Assembly (NCBI GenBank): GCA_964508975.1
Contig: CAZDVQ010000004.1
Span: 86,064-150,063 of the forward strand
Source: CAZDVQ01 sp964508975
GTDB lineage: Bacteria > Bacteroidota > Bacteroidia > Chitinophagales > Saprospiraceae
Reading direction: 5' to 3'
Length of the DNA: 64,000 nucleotides
Within the stretch, counting starts at the first letter, position 1. Each line of letters starts with the position of its first letter. Of this stretch, positions 1-10,435 are shown in pieces. A program made the translations under genes and the position numbers. The notes under the pieces were generated by a model, which was given only the letters and a program-made list of their open reading frames with translations, did no database searches and had not been told where the DNA came from.

Positions 1-782
1 ACGGTTCAAACGTGGTAGGTGGTGTTACACCCGGTAAAGGTGGCACAATGCACCTCGACCGCCCTGTATTCAACACCGTATCTGACGCGGTTGCCAGCAC
101 TGCTGCCGACGTTTCCATCATCTTCGTACCACCTCCCTTCGCCGCAGACGCTATCATGGAAGCTGCCGAGGCTGGTATCAAGGTCATCGTTTGTATTACC
201 GAGGGTATCCCGGTTCAGGATATGATGAAGGCTAAGTCGTACATCAAAGATTTTGATTGCCGCTTAATTGGCCCTAACTGCCCAGGTATCATCACGCCAG
301 ATGAGGCTAAAATCGGTATCATGCCAGGTTTTATCCACCGTAAAGGTAAAATCGGTATCGTTTCACGCTCTGGTACTTTGACGTACGAGGCTGTTGATCA
401 AGTAACCAAAGCGGGTATGGGTCAATCAACCTGTATCGGTATTGGTGGCGACCCAATCTGTGGTACTACTACCTTGGAAGCGGTTCAACTCTTGATGGAA
501 GACCCTGATACCGAAGGTATTATCATGATTGGCGAGATTGGCGGTAGCATGGAAGCCGACGCTGCTTACTGGATCAAAGAACATGGTACCAAGCCTGTTG
601 TTGGTTTCATCGCTGGCCAAACTGCCCCTAAAGGCCGTAAAATGGGTCACGCTGGTGCTATTATCGGTGGTAAAGACGATACAGCAGAAGCCAAGATGGC
701 CATCATGCGTGAGTGTGGTATCCATGTGGTTGAATCTCCAGCGCAAATCGGTGCTACTATGGCACGTGCCATGGGAAAATAG
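1..782 (+). CDS. sucD: Succinyl-CoA synthetase (ADP/GDP-forming), alpha subunit, 5'-truncated by window edge
   Basis: Alpha subunit of succinyl-CoA ligase, the TCA-cycle enzyme that couples succinyl-CoA hydrolysis to NTP formation; it works with the beta subunit SucC in the cytosol. The frame is open at the window edge, starting inside the CoA-binding Rossmann domain (NVVGGVTPGKGG), so about 30 N-terminal residues are missing; the GTG at 12 is not the real start. Also visible are GPNCPGIITP and the active-site loop MGHAGAIIGG, whose phosphorylated histidine is encoded at 648-650. The C-terminus is complete and is followed by a strong terminator. Identification is by family motifs and is close to certain. 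Confidence 0.96.
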   Translation, partial: GSNVVGGVTPGKGGTMHLDRPVFNTVSDAVASTAADVSIIFVPPPFAADAIMEAAEAGIKVIVCITEGIPVQDMMKAKSYIKDFDCRLIGPNCPGIITPDEAKIGIMPGFIHRKGKIGIVSRSGTLTYEAVDQVTKAGMGQSTCIGIGGDPICGTTTLEAVQLLMEDPDTEGIIMIGEIGGSMEADAAYWIKEHGTKPVVGFIAGQTAPKGRKMGHAGAIIGGKDDTAEAKMAIMRECGIHVVESPAQIGATMARAMGK

Positions 783-862
783 ATTTTCTGAACTATGAAT
801 GATGAACTATGAACGATGAATGTTTTCGGTTTGTGATTCAAGTAGTTTGCTGATAAAATACA

Positions 863-894
863 AAAGGGCCTCGATACGTCGAGGCCCTTTTTTT
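863..894 (+). terminator. Rho-independent terminator after sucD
   Basis: A perfect 12-bp stem (863-874 with 879-890) closes on a TACG tetraloop and runs into a T tract. It lies 80 bases past the sucD stop. Confidence 0.9.
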
Positions 895-920
895 GTGGCT
901 GTATGTAAGCAAAAGCCCAT

Positions 921-954
921 AAAAAAAGCGAACACCGAGGGGACGTTCGCTTTT
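921..954 (-). terminator. Terminator for the DUF2853 gene
   Basis: A 10-bp stem (924-933 with 945-954) reads AAAAGCGAAC/GTTCGCTTTT. On the minus strand it is followed by a run of T (921-927) just past the stop at 982. It converges with the sucD terminator. Confidence 0.8.
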
Positions 955-981
955 AAGTGCTTGTCAGTCAGTCAATTGTTC

Positions 982-1323
982 TTAGGCGTAGAATGATTCT
1001 TTGCCCAATTTTTTTACCAAAAGGTAGTAGAAAATGGCGCGGTATTTATTTTTGTTGGCAGAGCCCATTTCTTCGCAAACGGCTTTGATGGCTTCGTCCA
1101 GTTTAGGGCCATCGGCCAAACCCAATTTTTTAATCAAGAAATTGGTCTTCACGCGATCAGTTTCAGCGCTGTCAGAGCAAGAAACTTTAGAAGAATCGGT
1201 GTTGTAGATAGATGGGCCAAGGCCTTTCGCAACGGCAGACAACAAGGTAGCGTCAACGTTTTTGATACCAATTTTGTCCATCTCGGCCTTGTAAAGGGCA
1301 ACTGCTTCGTCAAATTTACTCAT
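982..1323 (-). CDS. DUF2853 family protein
   Basis: A small, probably cytosolic protein of 113 residues matching the DUF2853 family over its whole length. Characteristic stretches are GPSIYNTDSSKVSCSD, KTNFLIKKLGL and KNKYRAIFYYLLVKKLGKES near the C-terminus. No signal peptide or membrane segment is present. The biochemical role of the family is unknown. The gene stands alone with its own terminator, convergent with sucD. The start is the only ATG that preserves the family N-terminus (MSKFDEAVALYK). Confidence 0.85.
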   Translation of the reverse strand: MSKFDEAVALYKAEMDKIGIKNVDATLLSAVAKGLGPSIYNTDSSKVSCSDSAETDRVKTNFLIKKLGLADGPKLDEAIKAVCEEMGSANKNKYRAIFYYLLVKKLGKESFYA

Positions 1324-1563
1324 GGTAAGGTAGATTGTTTGATGATTAGATTGTCACAAATGTAAAACAATTTTCGGAAACTGAGTAGTTAGTGTATTAT
1401 TTTTTACCATCAATGCTGGTATTTTTTGGGATGTGTTCCCAATTAATATTATTTGGGTGTTGCGGCGATGCTGTCGGTTTGTAATTATTAATTGTAAATG
1501 ATTAATTATTAATGAGTTGGGTAAATTATTTGGATTTGCCCACTCCTTTCGGTCCAAGGCCCT

Positions 1564-1663
1564 GCGCCAGCGATGTGGAGCGGTGGCGCGCAGCGCCAGA
1601 CCCATAGGGGCCGAGCGAACAGCGAGCCGCGAAACGTAGCGACGGCCGAAGGCCGGGGCGCCC
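1564..1663 (-). repeat. GC-rich dispersed intergenic element, copy 1
   Basis: A full-length copy in minus orientation whose constant end (GGGCG on the minus strand) is at 1663. It contains the covarying hairpins GGCGCGCAGCGCC and CGGCCGAAGGCCG. The AT-rich tract at 1481-1515 next to its far end recurs beside the copy at 46513-46611. Confidence 0.85.
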
Positions 1664-1800
1664 TAATAATAAATGAGTGTTTAAAGCGGACTATGAGCCA
1701 AAAAAGATTGGCTTGCCCATTTAAACGGCAGGTAGGCACAATTACAAGCTAATTTTGTAAGCTTACAACGTATTTGTGCTAGTATCAATCTTTTAAGCAT

Positions 1801-1808
1801 TACTTTTG
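1801..1808 (+). promoter_or_regulatory. Bacteroidota -7 box TACTTTTG
   Basis: Matches the TAnnTTTG consensus of the Bacteroidota primary sigma factor and lies 30 bases before the giant gene's ATG. No clear -33 TTG is seen. Confidence 0.5.
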
Positions 1809-1838
1809 TGTTCTGTTCGTACACGTTAATAAAATGTC

Positions 1839-4800
1839 ATGTCTAAGCTTTTTTCGACAAAAAGAAAACAAGTGCTAGCCGCCTTGCTGGTAGTTGTTGC
1901 TTTTATATTACCATTTAGCCTATCTGCCAAGCATCCGAATACAGCGGTAGCCAGTAATACGGGGCCATACTGTACTGGTGAGGCCATTGCGCTAGTGGCT
2001 AATGGTGGGGTAAGCTATGCATGGTCAGGGCCAGCTGGCTTTAGTTCAAACCTACAATTTCCCCAGCGTGCGGGTGCCACACCATCTATGAGTGGTACTT
2101 ATACAGTGACGGTGACGGATGCTTTTGGTGCCACATCGGCTGCCACAACCCAGGTCACGGTTTTTGGGTCTCCATTTATCAATGCCAACAATACAGGCCC
2201 TTATTGCGAAGGGCAGCAAATACGTTTATCTGTTTCAGGGGCGCTTAGTTACAGCTGGGTAGGCCCAGATGGTTTTGTGTCTAATATCCAAAATCCAACT
2301 ATCAACGGGGCTACCTTAGCGATGGCAGGTGTTTACGGCGTAACCATAACCGACGGTAACGGTTGCACGGCCAGTTCATCTACGGCAGTTCAAGTTAATC
2401 CAACGCCTCAGACAAGCCTAAGCTCCAATAGCCCGATCTGTGTAGGGACCCAATTACAATTATCGGCTACGGGGACAAACGGTACCACTTATGTGTGGTC
2501 GACCCCCAATGGGCAGCAATTGATTGGCCCGACACCCAGTATCAGCAATGCGACTAATCCACCATTCCAAGGTACTTATGTGGTTACTGTAACCGACGCT
2601 AACGGGTGTACAACCACGGGTCAAACTGTAGTTATTGTAAACCCGGTGCCTGCGGCTAACGCGACTACGAATATAACGGTGTGTGCGGGTACACCAGCAT
2701 ATTTATCGGCATTTGGAGGGGCTACATATTTGTGGTCGAATGGTATGACCGGGAACGATGTGACTATAGTACAAAATAACCCTGGCCCCTATGCTTATAA
2801 TGTAACCGTGACAGATAATAATGGCTGTACCGCCATGGCTAGCTCACTTGTAAATTTTAGGCCCTTACCTATTGCCAATGCTGGCCCCGATGTAACCTTG
2901 AGTTCATTACAGACTTATACCCCTCCAACGCCTACGGCCACGGGAGGGACATTGCCTTATAACTATGTATGGACAACAACCCCAACGGTTAATGGTAATG
3001 GAGCAACTGTTGCGAACCCTGTGACGGGTCCTTTTTCAGCAACTTCTACTTTATTGTGTCTTGAAGTAACAGATGCTTATGGTTGTAGCGCTTTTGACTG
3101 CGCAACCGTTAATACTAGTCCTTGTGCTTTGCAACTCAATGCGCAAGTGAACAGTCTGTCACCTTGTCCGGGCAGCTTGCATACCATCAGTACTAGTGTT
3201 ACAGGCGCTACTGGCGATTTGCTTTACAACTGGACTTATAACGGCCCTGCTACCATATCGGGTTTTAATGGTAGCGTTGCAAACCCGGGCTCGTACGTAT
3301 TACAACAAGCGGGGATTTATACCTTTTCGGTTACGGTGACAGACTTGAATTCGCAGTGTGTATCAAGCGCCCAAACTTCGGTAACGGTAAGCCCTAATCC
3401 AAGTGTATTGATTGCTAATCAAGTAAATTACTGTGTTGGTTCAACGGTTAATTTAAATGCAACGGCAAGTGGTACAGTTGGCCCATACAGCTACCAATGG
3501 GTTGGCCCTATGGGCACAGCGGTAGGCCCCAATTGGAATTTTGTATCTAGTATTCCATTCTCAACAGGCACGTATACCGTTACGGTAGAGGACGGAAACG
3601 GATGTACAGCAGTAAATAATACGAGTGTTTTAGTAACGGCTTTGCCGGCAGTAGTGGCCAATAATACTGGTCCATATTGCGCTGGGGAGTATATCGCATT
3701 GAATGTTTCTCCATCGGGGAATGCCCCATTTTCGTATCAATGGCAGGGAGTAGGTGGTTTTTCAGCAACGCAGCAATTCCCTATTCGGCCATTATCAGAC
3801 ACTACGATGGCAGGTTTGTACCAGATTACCGTTACCGATGTGAATGGTTGTTCGGCGAGCGGCTCTACCAGTGTGGTCGTTGGGCTTAACCCAGTGGCGG
3901 GCGTAAGTGTATCGCAAGCAAGTTACTGTGTGGGTAGCATTATTCAGTTGAATGCCAATGGTGGATTAAATTACCAGTGGACGTCCCCGCAATCGCTCAT
4001 ATTCAACGCCAATCCTGTGTTGGTTCCAAATGCCAACATCAGCGACCACAATGGTATTTGGCGGGTGACCGTCACGGATGTGAACGGCTGTACTGCCACC
4101 AATGGGATTCAGGTAAATGTAACGGCAAATCCATCGCTCAGTATTAATAATTCGGTACCGGTTTTTTGTCAGGGGAATACCAGTACGCTTACGGCCATAT
4201 CGAACAGTCCAATTAGCTTAACTTATACTTGGAGCAATGGCTTGCCTGGAACAATCAGCCAAACGGTATCGCCATTGACCAGTACTGCATACAATTTGAC
4301 TATAACTGATGCATTGGGCTGTACCGCATCAGCTTCTACTAATGTAACTGTAAATCCGCTGCCAACAGCCCATGCCGGACCGGATGTATTTATCCCCACT
4401 ACGGCCACTTATAGCCCTCCAATTGGCGTAGGCACTGGAGGAACGGCGCCTTATACATATTTATGGACTACAAGTCCAACGAATCAACTAGGAGATTCAT
4501 CTATAGTGGAGACACCGGTTTTCGGGCCGATGTCTGCTGCTCAAACCCAGATATGTGTTACGGTAACTGATGTAGCAGGATGTACGGCTACCGATTGCGC
4601 GAATGTAGATACGGTAACGTGTCCCTTGGGTATAGTTGCCAATATTAGTGTTGATACGATTTGCTCAGGGCAAACATTTGCGCTGTCTAGTACAGTTTCG
4701 GGTAATGCGGGTGCATTGAGTTACCAGTGGGCGTCGCTTCCATTGGTGCCCAGCTTTGTGAGTAATGTAGCCAATCCAGGCTTGTTCTTGGTTAATACGC

Positions 4801-7800
4801 CAGGGTCATACACCTTCAACGTTACGGTGACAGATGCCGGGAATAACTGTTCGGATGTTTCATCCATAGATTTAGTTGTCAACGCTAGGCCAATCTTAAG
4901 CTTGGTGAATGGCGATAACCCCTATTGCGAGCAAGAGATGATCAGTTTGTCGGTCAATTCGGCTGGAACTGTAGGTCCATACACTTATAGTTGGACTGGT
5001 CCAAATGGTTTCAACAGTGGGCTTCAATCGCCAACGATACCTAATTGCACCATCATTAACGAAGGTCAATATAGCGTTTTAGTAGCTGATGGCAATGGTT
5101 GTACCAGTCAGGGCAACATTGGCGTCAATGTAAATACCAACCCAGTAGCTACGGCGGCCAATGATGCTCCGGTTTGTATTGGTGGCAGCTTCAATCTTGT
5201 TGCTTCTGGTGGTTTTACATACCAGTGGACTAGCCCCGAAGGTTTTACCATTAACGGTGCTACCCCTGTACGAAGCAATGCTAACCCGGCCATGGGTGGC
5301 TTGTACACGGTGCAGGTGACTAACCTCAACGGTTGTACCAGTACCGCTACTACTACGGTAACCGTCAGGCCTAGCCCCGTGATCACAGCAAGTCCAGGTG
5401 GCCCATACTGTGCAGGACAATCTATTAACTTATTTGCTACAGGAGCCCTTAGTTACCAATGGATAAGCCCTACAGGTGCATTGCTCAATGGAGATGCACC
5501 CGTTATTGCAAATGCTAACCCAGCCATACACAACGGAACCTTTTGTGTAACAGCTACAGATAACGTTGGCTGTACAACAAGTAATTGCGTCAGTGTCCAA
5601 GTTAATCCATTGCCTATCGCAGTGGCCTCTAACGCTGGGGATTATTGCCCTGGTAATACCATCGATATTTTTGCTGCCGGTGGTAACAGTTATTTGTGGT
5701 CAGGTCCTCAAGGCTACACATCTTCATTACAGAATAATAGTATTTCAAATGGATCAACAATCAATGGTGGCTTATATACCGTAACCGTTACCGATGTAAA
5801 TGGCTGCTCTTCTATTGCGTCTACTACGGTTTTGGTCAACGGTACGCCTTTGTTTACCAATGTTGGCAGCACAAGCCCTTATTGTGTTGGACAGCCCATT
5901 GCGCTGAGTTCGACCTTGGTGGGAGGTATTCAATATGTATGGTCAGGACCTAATAATTATATTGCTACAGCCCAGCATCCTGTACGCCCCAACGCGACAC
6001 TGGCCGATTCCGGAACATATAATGTGACAGCAACCGATTTGAACTACTGTACGGCTACTGCCTCTACCGTGGTAAGTGTAAACGTTGCAGGTACATTGGT
6101 GGCTCAAGGTGATACAGTTTGTACGGGTGCTACGATAGGTCTAAATGCAACGATTGCCAATGGTAATACCTATGTTTGGCAAGCCCCATCAGGAGCACTG
6201 TATAATAATCAAAACCAATCGGTTACCTTGGCCGATTCAACTGCGCATACTGGTATTTGGTCAGTTACAGCAAGTGATACTAATGGCTGTACGGCAACTA
6301 GCACTGCTCAGGTAGTTGTACTACCTTTACCTAGCGTATCGGTTTCTGGTTTAGCCTTTGCTTGTTCGGGTGATACAGTTCAGTTAAACGTTAGCGGTGG
6401 GCTTGCCTACCAGTGGTTTACCAATGACACCACCACAAGTATACTCGTACCTGTACAAACAGGTAACTTGCAGAGTAACCAAAACTGGTCGGTGAGTGCC
6501 AGCGATAGCAATGGTTGTATTGCTACGGCCACTGGCTATATCGTAGTTAACCCAACTCCTAATCCAATTATTAATGGTGGGGTAGACACCATTTGTAATG
6601 CTGCCGCCGGTGTGCTATTGCAAACCCAATCAGCGGGTACATCCTTTACCTGGAGTCCAACCAATCAACCAGGCGCGGCCATAGTATCTATTCCTTCTAT
6701 GGACCCGATTACTTACTCCGTTACAGCCACTTCGGCTTTCGGATGTACAGGTACTGATTCTATAACGGTGCTTGGCTTGGGGATTCTGGGATGCCCACAA
6801 TTCCCTTTGGCTATCCGGGATATAAACCATACCCTAATAAACAAAGTGGTACGGGGCAATGTGCTCAATAATGACAATTATGCCTTAATTGCCGAATTGC
6901 TCGAAGCTCCAGCTGCGGGTAGTTTACAGGTATGGAGCCCTACAACGGGTAACTACTCATACATCCCTGCTACTGGTTTTACAGGCTTAGATAGCTTTAG
7001 CTATCGTATCTGTACTAATGGTCTTTGTGATACGACCATAGCCTATGTGCACGTTTGGCCTTATTATGCAGATTATACAGCTACTTTTCCTGACGTTTTT
7101 TATGCAAGCCCTGGTCAAAATACGATTGGTCAGGTACTCGGTGCCGAGCTTGGTACTACCCAAGTCACTGCGCTTAACACCTCTGGTAGCTGGGGTGTAT
7201 TAAATATTGATGCCTCTGGGAATGTTTCATGGCAATGCGCTGCATTGGCGCCTGCCCCAAGTAGTTACCAGTTCTGGGTTGAAACTTGCGACGGACAAGG
7301 TAATTGTTTCGATAATGCCCTGTGGCTGCATGTTCTACCTGCTAGCTCATCCGTAAAAGCTGCCGACGACGCAGCAATTTGTCCCGCTCATGGTCTTGCG
7401 CTTGGCGATGCATCGGATAATGATGATGCCGCCGCGGCTACTTATACAGCCCTTGATGTCCCTGTTGGAGGACAATTGACTTTCCAAGCTAATGGCACCT
7501 TCCAGTTTCGTGCTGCTTGGGGCTTTTGCGGGCCTAGCCAATTCCGATATAGCACTTGCGTTGGCTCAATATGCGATACCGCCACGGTTTATTTATTGGT
7601 TCGCCCTATCTTACCACTAGCTTTAAACGATAATCATGTTACGCTGCCTGGCGTAAGTATCCAAGGTAACGTATTGCTTAATGATAACGACCCTCAAGGA
7701 CTATTATTAAGTATTCTTCCAGCTCAATTGAATACAGCTGCTAACGGTTTGCTAAACCTTCAGGCTAATGGTAGCTATACTTACACGCCTGCTTTAAATT

Positions 7801-10379
7801 TCTCTGGTTTAGATAGCGTGCGGTATACCATTTGCAACAACATCGGGGCCTGCGACAGTGCGTGGATTTATATCACGGTTAGGCATCCACGAAATATAAA
7901 CCCAGTGCTCATACCTGATGAGGCTCGTGTGCCAAACACGATCAGTTCAATAGGTACCCTGGCGAATAATGATGTTGGCCGTGGCCTAGTTTACAGCTTG
8001 CTAACGCCACCCAACAACGGTGTATGTACAATTTTAGCTAACGGTTCGTACACGTATACGCCCGCTAATGCTTATGTTGGTACTGATGCGGCATCATATA
8101 TCGCCTGCGATGTTGACGCTGTTTGTGATACCGCATGGATTATTTGGCATGTCCTTCCTGATGTAGCTTTTGGCGAACCACTTACACCGCTCGCTAGCCC
8201 TGATGTTTTTGTCACTACTGGCCCGTTAAATGCTGATGTGAGCCTCAACGATTTAAGCCGTTCTGGTATCATGAACTTTGAGTTAATCCAAGCGAATGCT
8301 CTAGGTAATTTACAACTTAACGCCAACGGTGCTTTCTCTTACATTCCTTTGGTTGGAGAAACTGGCCCTTCAAACTTTATCTACCGAGCATGCGATGCTG
8401 GTTTGTGCGATACTGCCATGGTGGCCTTGCTGGTGTTGCCCCAGTATCCTTTCGCGGATCCTGACTTGAATGCTGGACTTGAAAATACAGTGCTTTCGGG
8501 TAACCTTGCCCAAAACGATTTTGCGCCTCAAACTACTGCATTAAACTATCAAGTGGTTCAAGCACCTGCCTGTGGTACCTTCGTTTTGAGTAGCAATGGT
8601 TTCTATACCTTCGACAACACAGGCTGTAGTGCTGGCTCAACGGCCTATGCTCTAGTTTCGGCATGCGATGCTTGGGGCTTGTGCGACACCAGCTGGCTCG
8701 AAGTCAATACGAGTGCCGCCAATGCGGTTCCTCAAGCTAACGACGATGCTTATCGCTTGTTGGCTCAAGGTACGCTAAATGCTAATGTATTAGTGAATGA
8801 CCTTGACCCTATGGGGCAAGGACTTACTGTAACCCTACTTCAAGGCAATGCCTTGCTAAACCCACAAGGTAACTTATCTTATGTGGCTGCCATTGGTTTT
8901 GTTGGTATGGATACCTTGATTTACGCAGCTTGCGATGCATCGAACCAATGTGATACGGCTCAAGTTATCATTGAAATTGTACTGCCTTGGCAAAATTTAG
9001 CCCCGCTGGCAGGCGAAGGCTTGATGAGTACCATACAGGCCAATGCCGTAAGCCTCGCAAACCCACAAGCCTTGGCTACTTCGCCCAATGAAAGCCCTGT
9101 AACTTTAAGTGTCTTAACCTTGCCACAGGGTGGGGTATTATCGAACTGGACCTTTACGCCCGACCCTTGTTTTATTGGTACCACTGCCTTCACTTACCTG
9201 GCCTGCGATTCAACCCAACTTTGTGATACAGGTACAGTGCATATTTTGGTATACCCTGCTGAAGCTGCTGTAAATCAATACTTTACCGATTCTATGATTT
9301 GGGGCGATGCTAAACAACTTTGCTTCCCGCTTGATACTGATTTGCCCGCATCTACCGCAAGTGTTCAAGCTATCAGCCGGAATGGTTTGTTCTCGGTGCA
9401 GGTAACTGATTTTACACCTTGCTTGAATATTCAAGCCATCGGCGTGGGCTTTGATACCATTGACATTGTGGTGTTGGATAGCTGCGGTAATCGCGATAGT
9501 ATTCTATTGTACAGCACGGTTTTCCCACTGACCGAGGATACTTTAATCCAAATTCCTGCGGGCACCACGCAAACGGTTTGTTTCAGTACTTTCTCCGATG
9601 AATTACCCGGCTCCCCTAGCTTAACGTGGAATATTATTAACCCGGGTAATAGCTGCTTGACCGTGTTGAGCATCGACAGTCTGGGCTGTATCGAGTTTGA
9701 GGCCGCCCTTAACCCTTGCACGGGCATGGCGGTGTTGTTGGCCTGTGACGGGAATTGGTGCGATACTACCTTTATTTACCTTGAAACCATCGGGGATGTT
9801 GGCATGCCAAATGCCGTTAACGACACGTTGGTGGTACCTTTTGGCGAGAGCCCCGGTAGTATTGCGTCGCTATTGAACGATAGCTTCGGCAACTCGGTAG
9901 CGGTGTTGGTTGGCGAGCCAGTTATTACACAATACCCTGCTTATGGTACTGCTTTCTGGGATAACGTAGATTCGGTTTTCGTTTACAACGCACCGGAGCG
10001 TTTCTGCGGCATCGATAGCTTCCGTTATCAAATTACCAACCAATCAGGCAATAGCGACCAGGCCACGGTTGTGGTATTCATGCTTTGCCGGGAGGTTAAA
10101 ATTTACGACGGTATCTCGCCCAATAACGATGGCGCCAACGATTACCTCGTTATTGAAGGCTTGGAGCGTTTCCCGGATCACCTCGTGGAAGTGTACAACC
10201 GCTGGGGCTCCTTGGTATTTACCACCACGTCGTATGACAATACCAACTCTGCCGCTCGTTTTGAAGGCCATTGGGATGGTGTTTTACTGCCCGATGGCAC
10301 ATATGTAGTGTATCTCAGTTATCAAGATTGGAGTGGTGTGAAACGCGTCATCAGCCAAACCATCGAGGTGTTCAGGTAG
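1839..10379 (+). CDS. Giant Ig/PKD-like and cadherin-like repeat surface protein with gliding-motility-associated (CHU_C type) C-terminal domain
   Basis: A 2846-residue secreted protein, probably a surface adhesin or matrix component exported by T9SS. A basic signal peptide (residues 1-30) is followed by about twenty repeats of 80-90 residues up to about residue 1640. Each opens with a phrase like NTGPYCxGxxIxL, has YxWxGPxGF in the middle and ends VTVTDxNGCT, typical of SprB/PKD/Ig-like modules. From about 1650 to 2500 the repeats change to longer cadherin-like units (NDxxxxPxGxLxYxPxxGFxGxDSxxYxxCDxxxxCDT). The last 90 residues (KIYDGISPNNDGANDYLVIE, VYNRWGSLVF, LPDGTYVVYLSY) form the gliding-motility-associated C-terminal domain. 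Cysteine pairs in each module suggest disulphides. No enzymatic domain is visible. It is monocistronic, with its own -7 box and terminator. Confidence 0.9.
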   Translation: MSKLFSTKRKQVLAALLVVVAFILPFSLSAKHPNTAVASNTGPYCTGEAIALVANGGVSYAWSGPAGFSSNLQFPQRAGATPSMSGTYTVTVTDAFGATSAATTQVTVFGSPFINANNTGPYCEGQQIRLSVSGALSYSWVGPDGFVSNIQNPTINGATLAMAGVYGVTITDGNGCTASSSTAVQVNPTPQTSLSSNSPICVGTQLQLSATGTNGTTYVWSTPNGQQLIGPTPSISNATNPPFQGTYVVTVTDANGCTTTGQTVVIVNPVPAANATTNITVCAGTPAYLSAFGGATYLWSNGMTGNDVTIVQNNPGPYAYNVTVTDNNGCTAMASSLVNFRPLPIANAGPDVTLSSLQTYTPPTPTATGGTLPYNYVWTTTPTVNGNGATVANPVTGPFSATSTLLCLEVTDAYGCSAFDCATVNTSPCALQLNAQVNSLSPCPGSLHTISTSVTGATGDLLYNWTYNGPATISGFNGSVANPGSYVLQQAGIYTFSVTVTDLNSQCVSSAQTSVTVSPNPSVLIANQVNYCVGSTVNLNATASGTVGPYSYQWVGPMGTAVGPNWNFVSSIPFSTGTYTVTVEDGNGCTAVNNTSVLVTALPAVVANNTGPYCAGEYIALNVSPSGNAPFSYQWQGVGGFSATQQFPIRPLSDTTMAGLYQITVTDVNGCSASGSTSVVVGLNPVAGVSVSQASYCVGSIIQLNANGGLNYQWTSPQSLIFNANPVLVPNANISDHNGIWRVTVTDVNGCTATNGIQVNVTANPSLSINNSVPVFCQGNTSTLTAISNSPISLTYTWSNGLPGTISQTVSPLTSTAYNLTITDALGCTASASTNVTVNPLPTAHAGPDVFIPTTATYSPPIGVGTGGTAPYTYLWTTSPTNQLGDSSIVETPVFGPMSAAQTQICVTVTDVAGCTATDCANVDTVTCPLGIVANISVDTICSGQTFALSSTVSGNAGALSYQWASLPLVPSFVSNVANPGLFLVNTPGSYTFNVTVTDAGNNCSDVSSIDLVVNARPILSLVNGDNPYCEQEMISLSVNSAGTVGPYTYSWTGPNGFNSGLQSPTIPNCTIINEGQYSVLVADGNGCTSQGNIGVNVNTNPVATAANDAPVCIGGSFNLVASGGFTYQWTSPEGFTINGATPVRSNANPAMGGLYTVQVTNLNGCTSTATTTVTVRPSPVITASPGGPYCAGQSINLFATGALSYQWISPTGALLNGDAPVIANANPAIHNGTFCVTATDNVGCTTSNCVSVQVNPLPIAVASNAGDYCPGNTIDIFAAGGNSYLWSGPQGYTSSLQNNSISNGSTINGGLYTVTVTDVNGCSSIASTTVLVNGTPLFTNVGSTSPYCVGQPIALSSTLVGGIQYVWSGPNNYIATAQHPVRPNATLADSGTYNVTATDLNYCTATASTVVSVNVAGTLVAQGDTVCTGATIGLNATIANGNTYVWQAPSGALYNNQNQSVTLADSTAHTGIWSVTASDTNGCTATSTAQVVVLPLPSVSVSGLAFACSGDTVQLNVSGGLAYQWFTNDTTTSILVPVQTGNLQSNQNWSVSASDSNGCIATATGYIVVNPTPNPIINGGVDTICNAAAGVLLQTQSAGTSFTWSPTNQPGAAIVSIPSMDPITYSVTATSAFGCTGTDSITVLGLGILGCPQFPLAIRDINHTLINKVVRGNVLNNDNYALIAELLEAPAAGSLQVWSPTTGNYSYIPATGFTGLDSFSYRICTNGLCDTTIAYVHVWPYYADYTATFPDVFYASPGQNTIGQVLGAELGTTQVTALNTSGSWGVLNIDASGNVSWQCAALAPAPSSYQFWVETCDGQGNCFDNALWLHVLPASSSVKAADDAAICPAHGLALGDASDNDDAAAATYTALDVPVGGQLTFQANGTFQFRAAWGFCGPSQFRYSTCVGSICDTATVYLLVRPILPLALNDNHVTLPGVSIQGNVLLNDNDPQGLLLSILPAQLNTAANGLLNLQANGSYTYTPALNFSGLDSVRYTICNNIGACDSAWIYITVRHPRNINPVLIPDEARVPNTISSIGTLANNDVGRGLVYSLLTPPNNGVCTILANGSYTYTPANAYVGTDAASYIACDVDAVCDTAWIIWHVLPDVAFGEPLTPLASPDVFVTTGPLNADVSLNDLSRSGIMNFELIQANALGNLQLNANGAFSYIPLVGETGPSNFIYRACDAGLCDTAMVALLVLPQYPFADPDLNAGLENTVLSGNLAQNDFAPQTTALNYQVVQAPACGTFVLSSNGFYTFDNTGCSAGSTAYALVSACDAWGLCDTSWLEVNTSAANAVPQANDDAYRLLAQGTLNANVLVNDLDPMGQGLTVTLLQGNALLNPQGNLSYVAAIGFVGMDTLIYAACDASNQCDTAQVIIEIVLPWQNLAPLAGEGLMSTIQANAVSLANPQALATSPNESPVTLSVLTLPQGGVLSNWTFTPDPCFIGTTAFTYLACDSTQLCDTGTVHILVYPAEAAVNQYFTDSMIWGDAKQLCFPLDTDLPASTASVQAISRNGLFSVQVTDFTPCLNIQAIGVGFDTIDIVVLDSCGNRDSILLYSTVFPLTEDTLIQIPAGTTQTVCFSTFSDELPGSPSLTWNIINPGNSCLTVLSIDSLGCIEFEAALNPCTGMAVLLACDGNWCDTTFIYLETIGDVGMPNAVNDTLVVPFGESPGSIASLLNDSFGNSVAVLVGEPVITQYPAYGTAFWDNVDSVFVYNAPERFCGIDSFRYQITNQSGNSDQATVVVFMLCREVKIYDGISPNNDGANDYLVIEGLERFPDHLVEVYNRWGSLVFTTTSYDNTNSAARFEGHWDGVLLPDGTYVVYLSYQDWSGVKRVISQTIEVFR

Positions 10380-10400
10380 AGCGATAAGCTATAGATCAAC

Positions 10401-10430
10401 ATAAAAGCTCCGTGAAAATGGGGCTTTTAT
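10401..10430 (+). terminator. Terminator after the giant surface-protein gene
   Basis: An 11-bp stem (10401-10411 with 10420-10430, one G-U pair) with an 8-base loop, 21 bases past the stop codon. The downstream arm ends in TTTTAT. Confidence 0.75.
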
Positions 10431-10435
10431 AATTT

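Larger units (their letters stand above)
1324..1838. other. Intergenic stretch with a repeat element and a promoter
   Basis: No gene is supported here. It holds an AT-rich inverted tract at 1481-1515, one copy of the GC-rich dispersed element (1564-1663) and the promoter of the giant gene downstream. Short open frames here translate the repeat. Confidence 0.7.
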
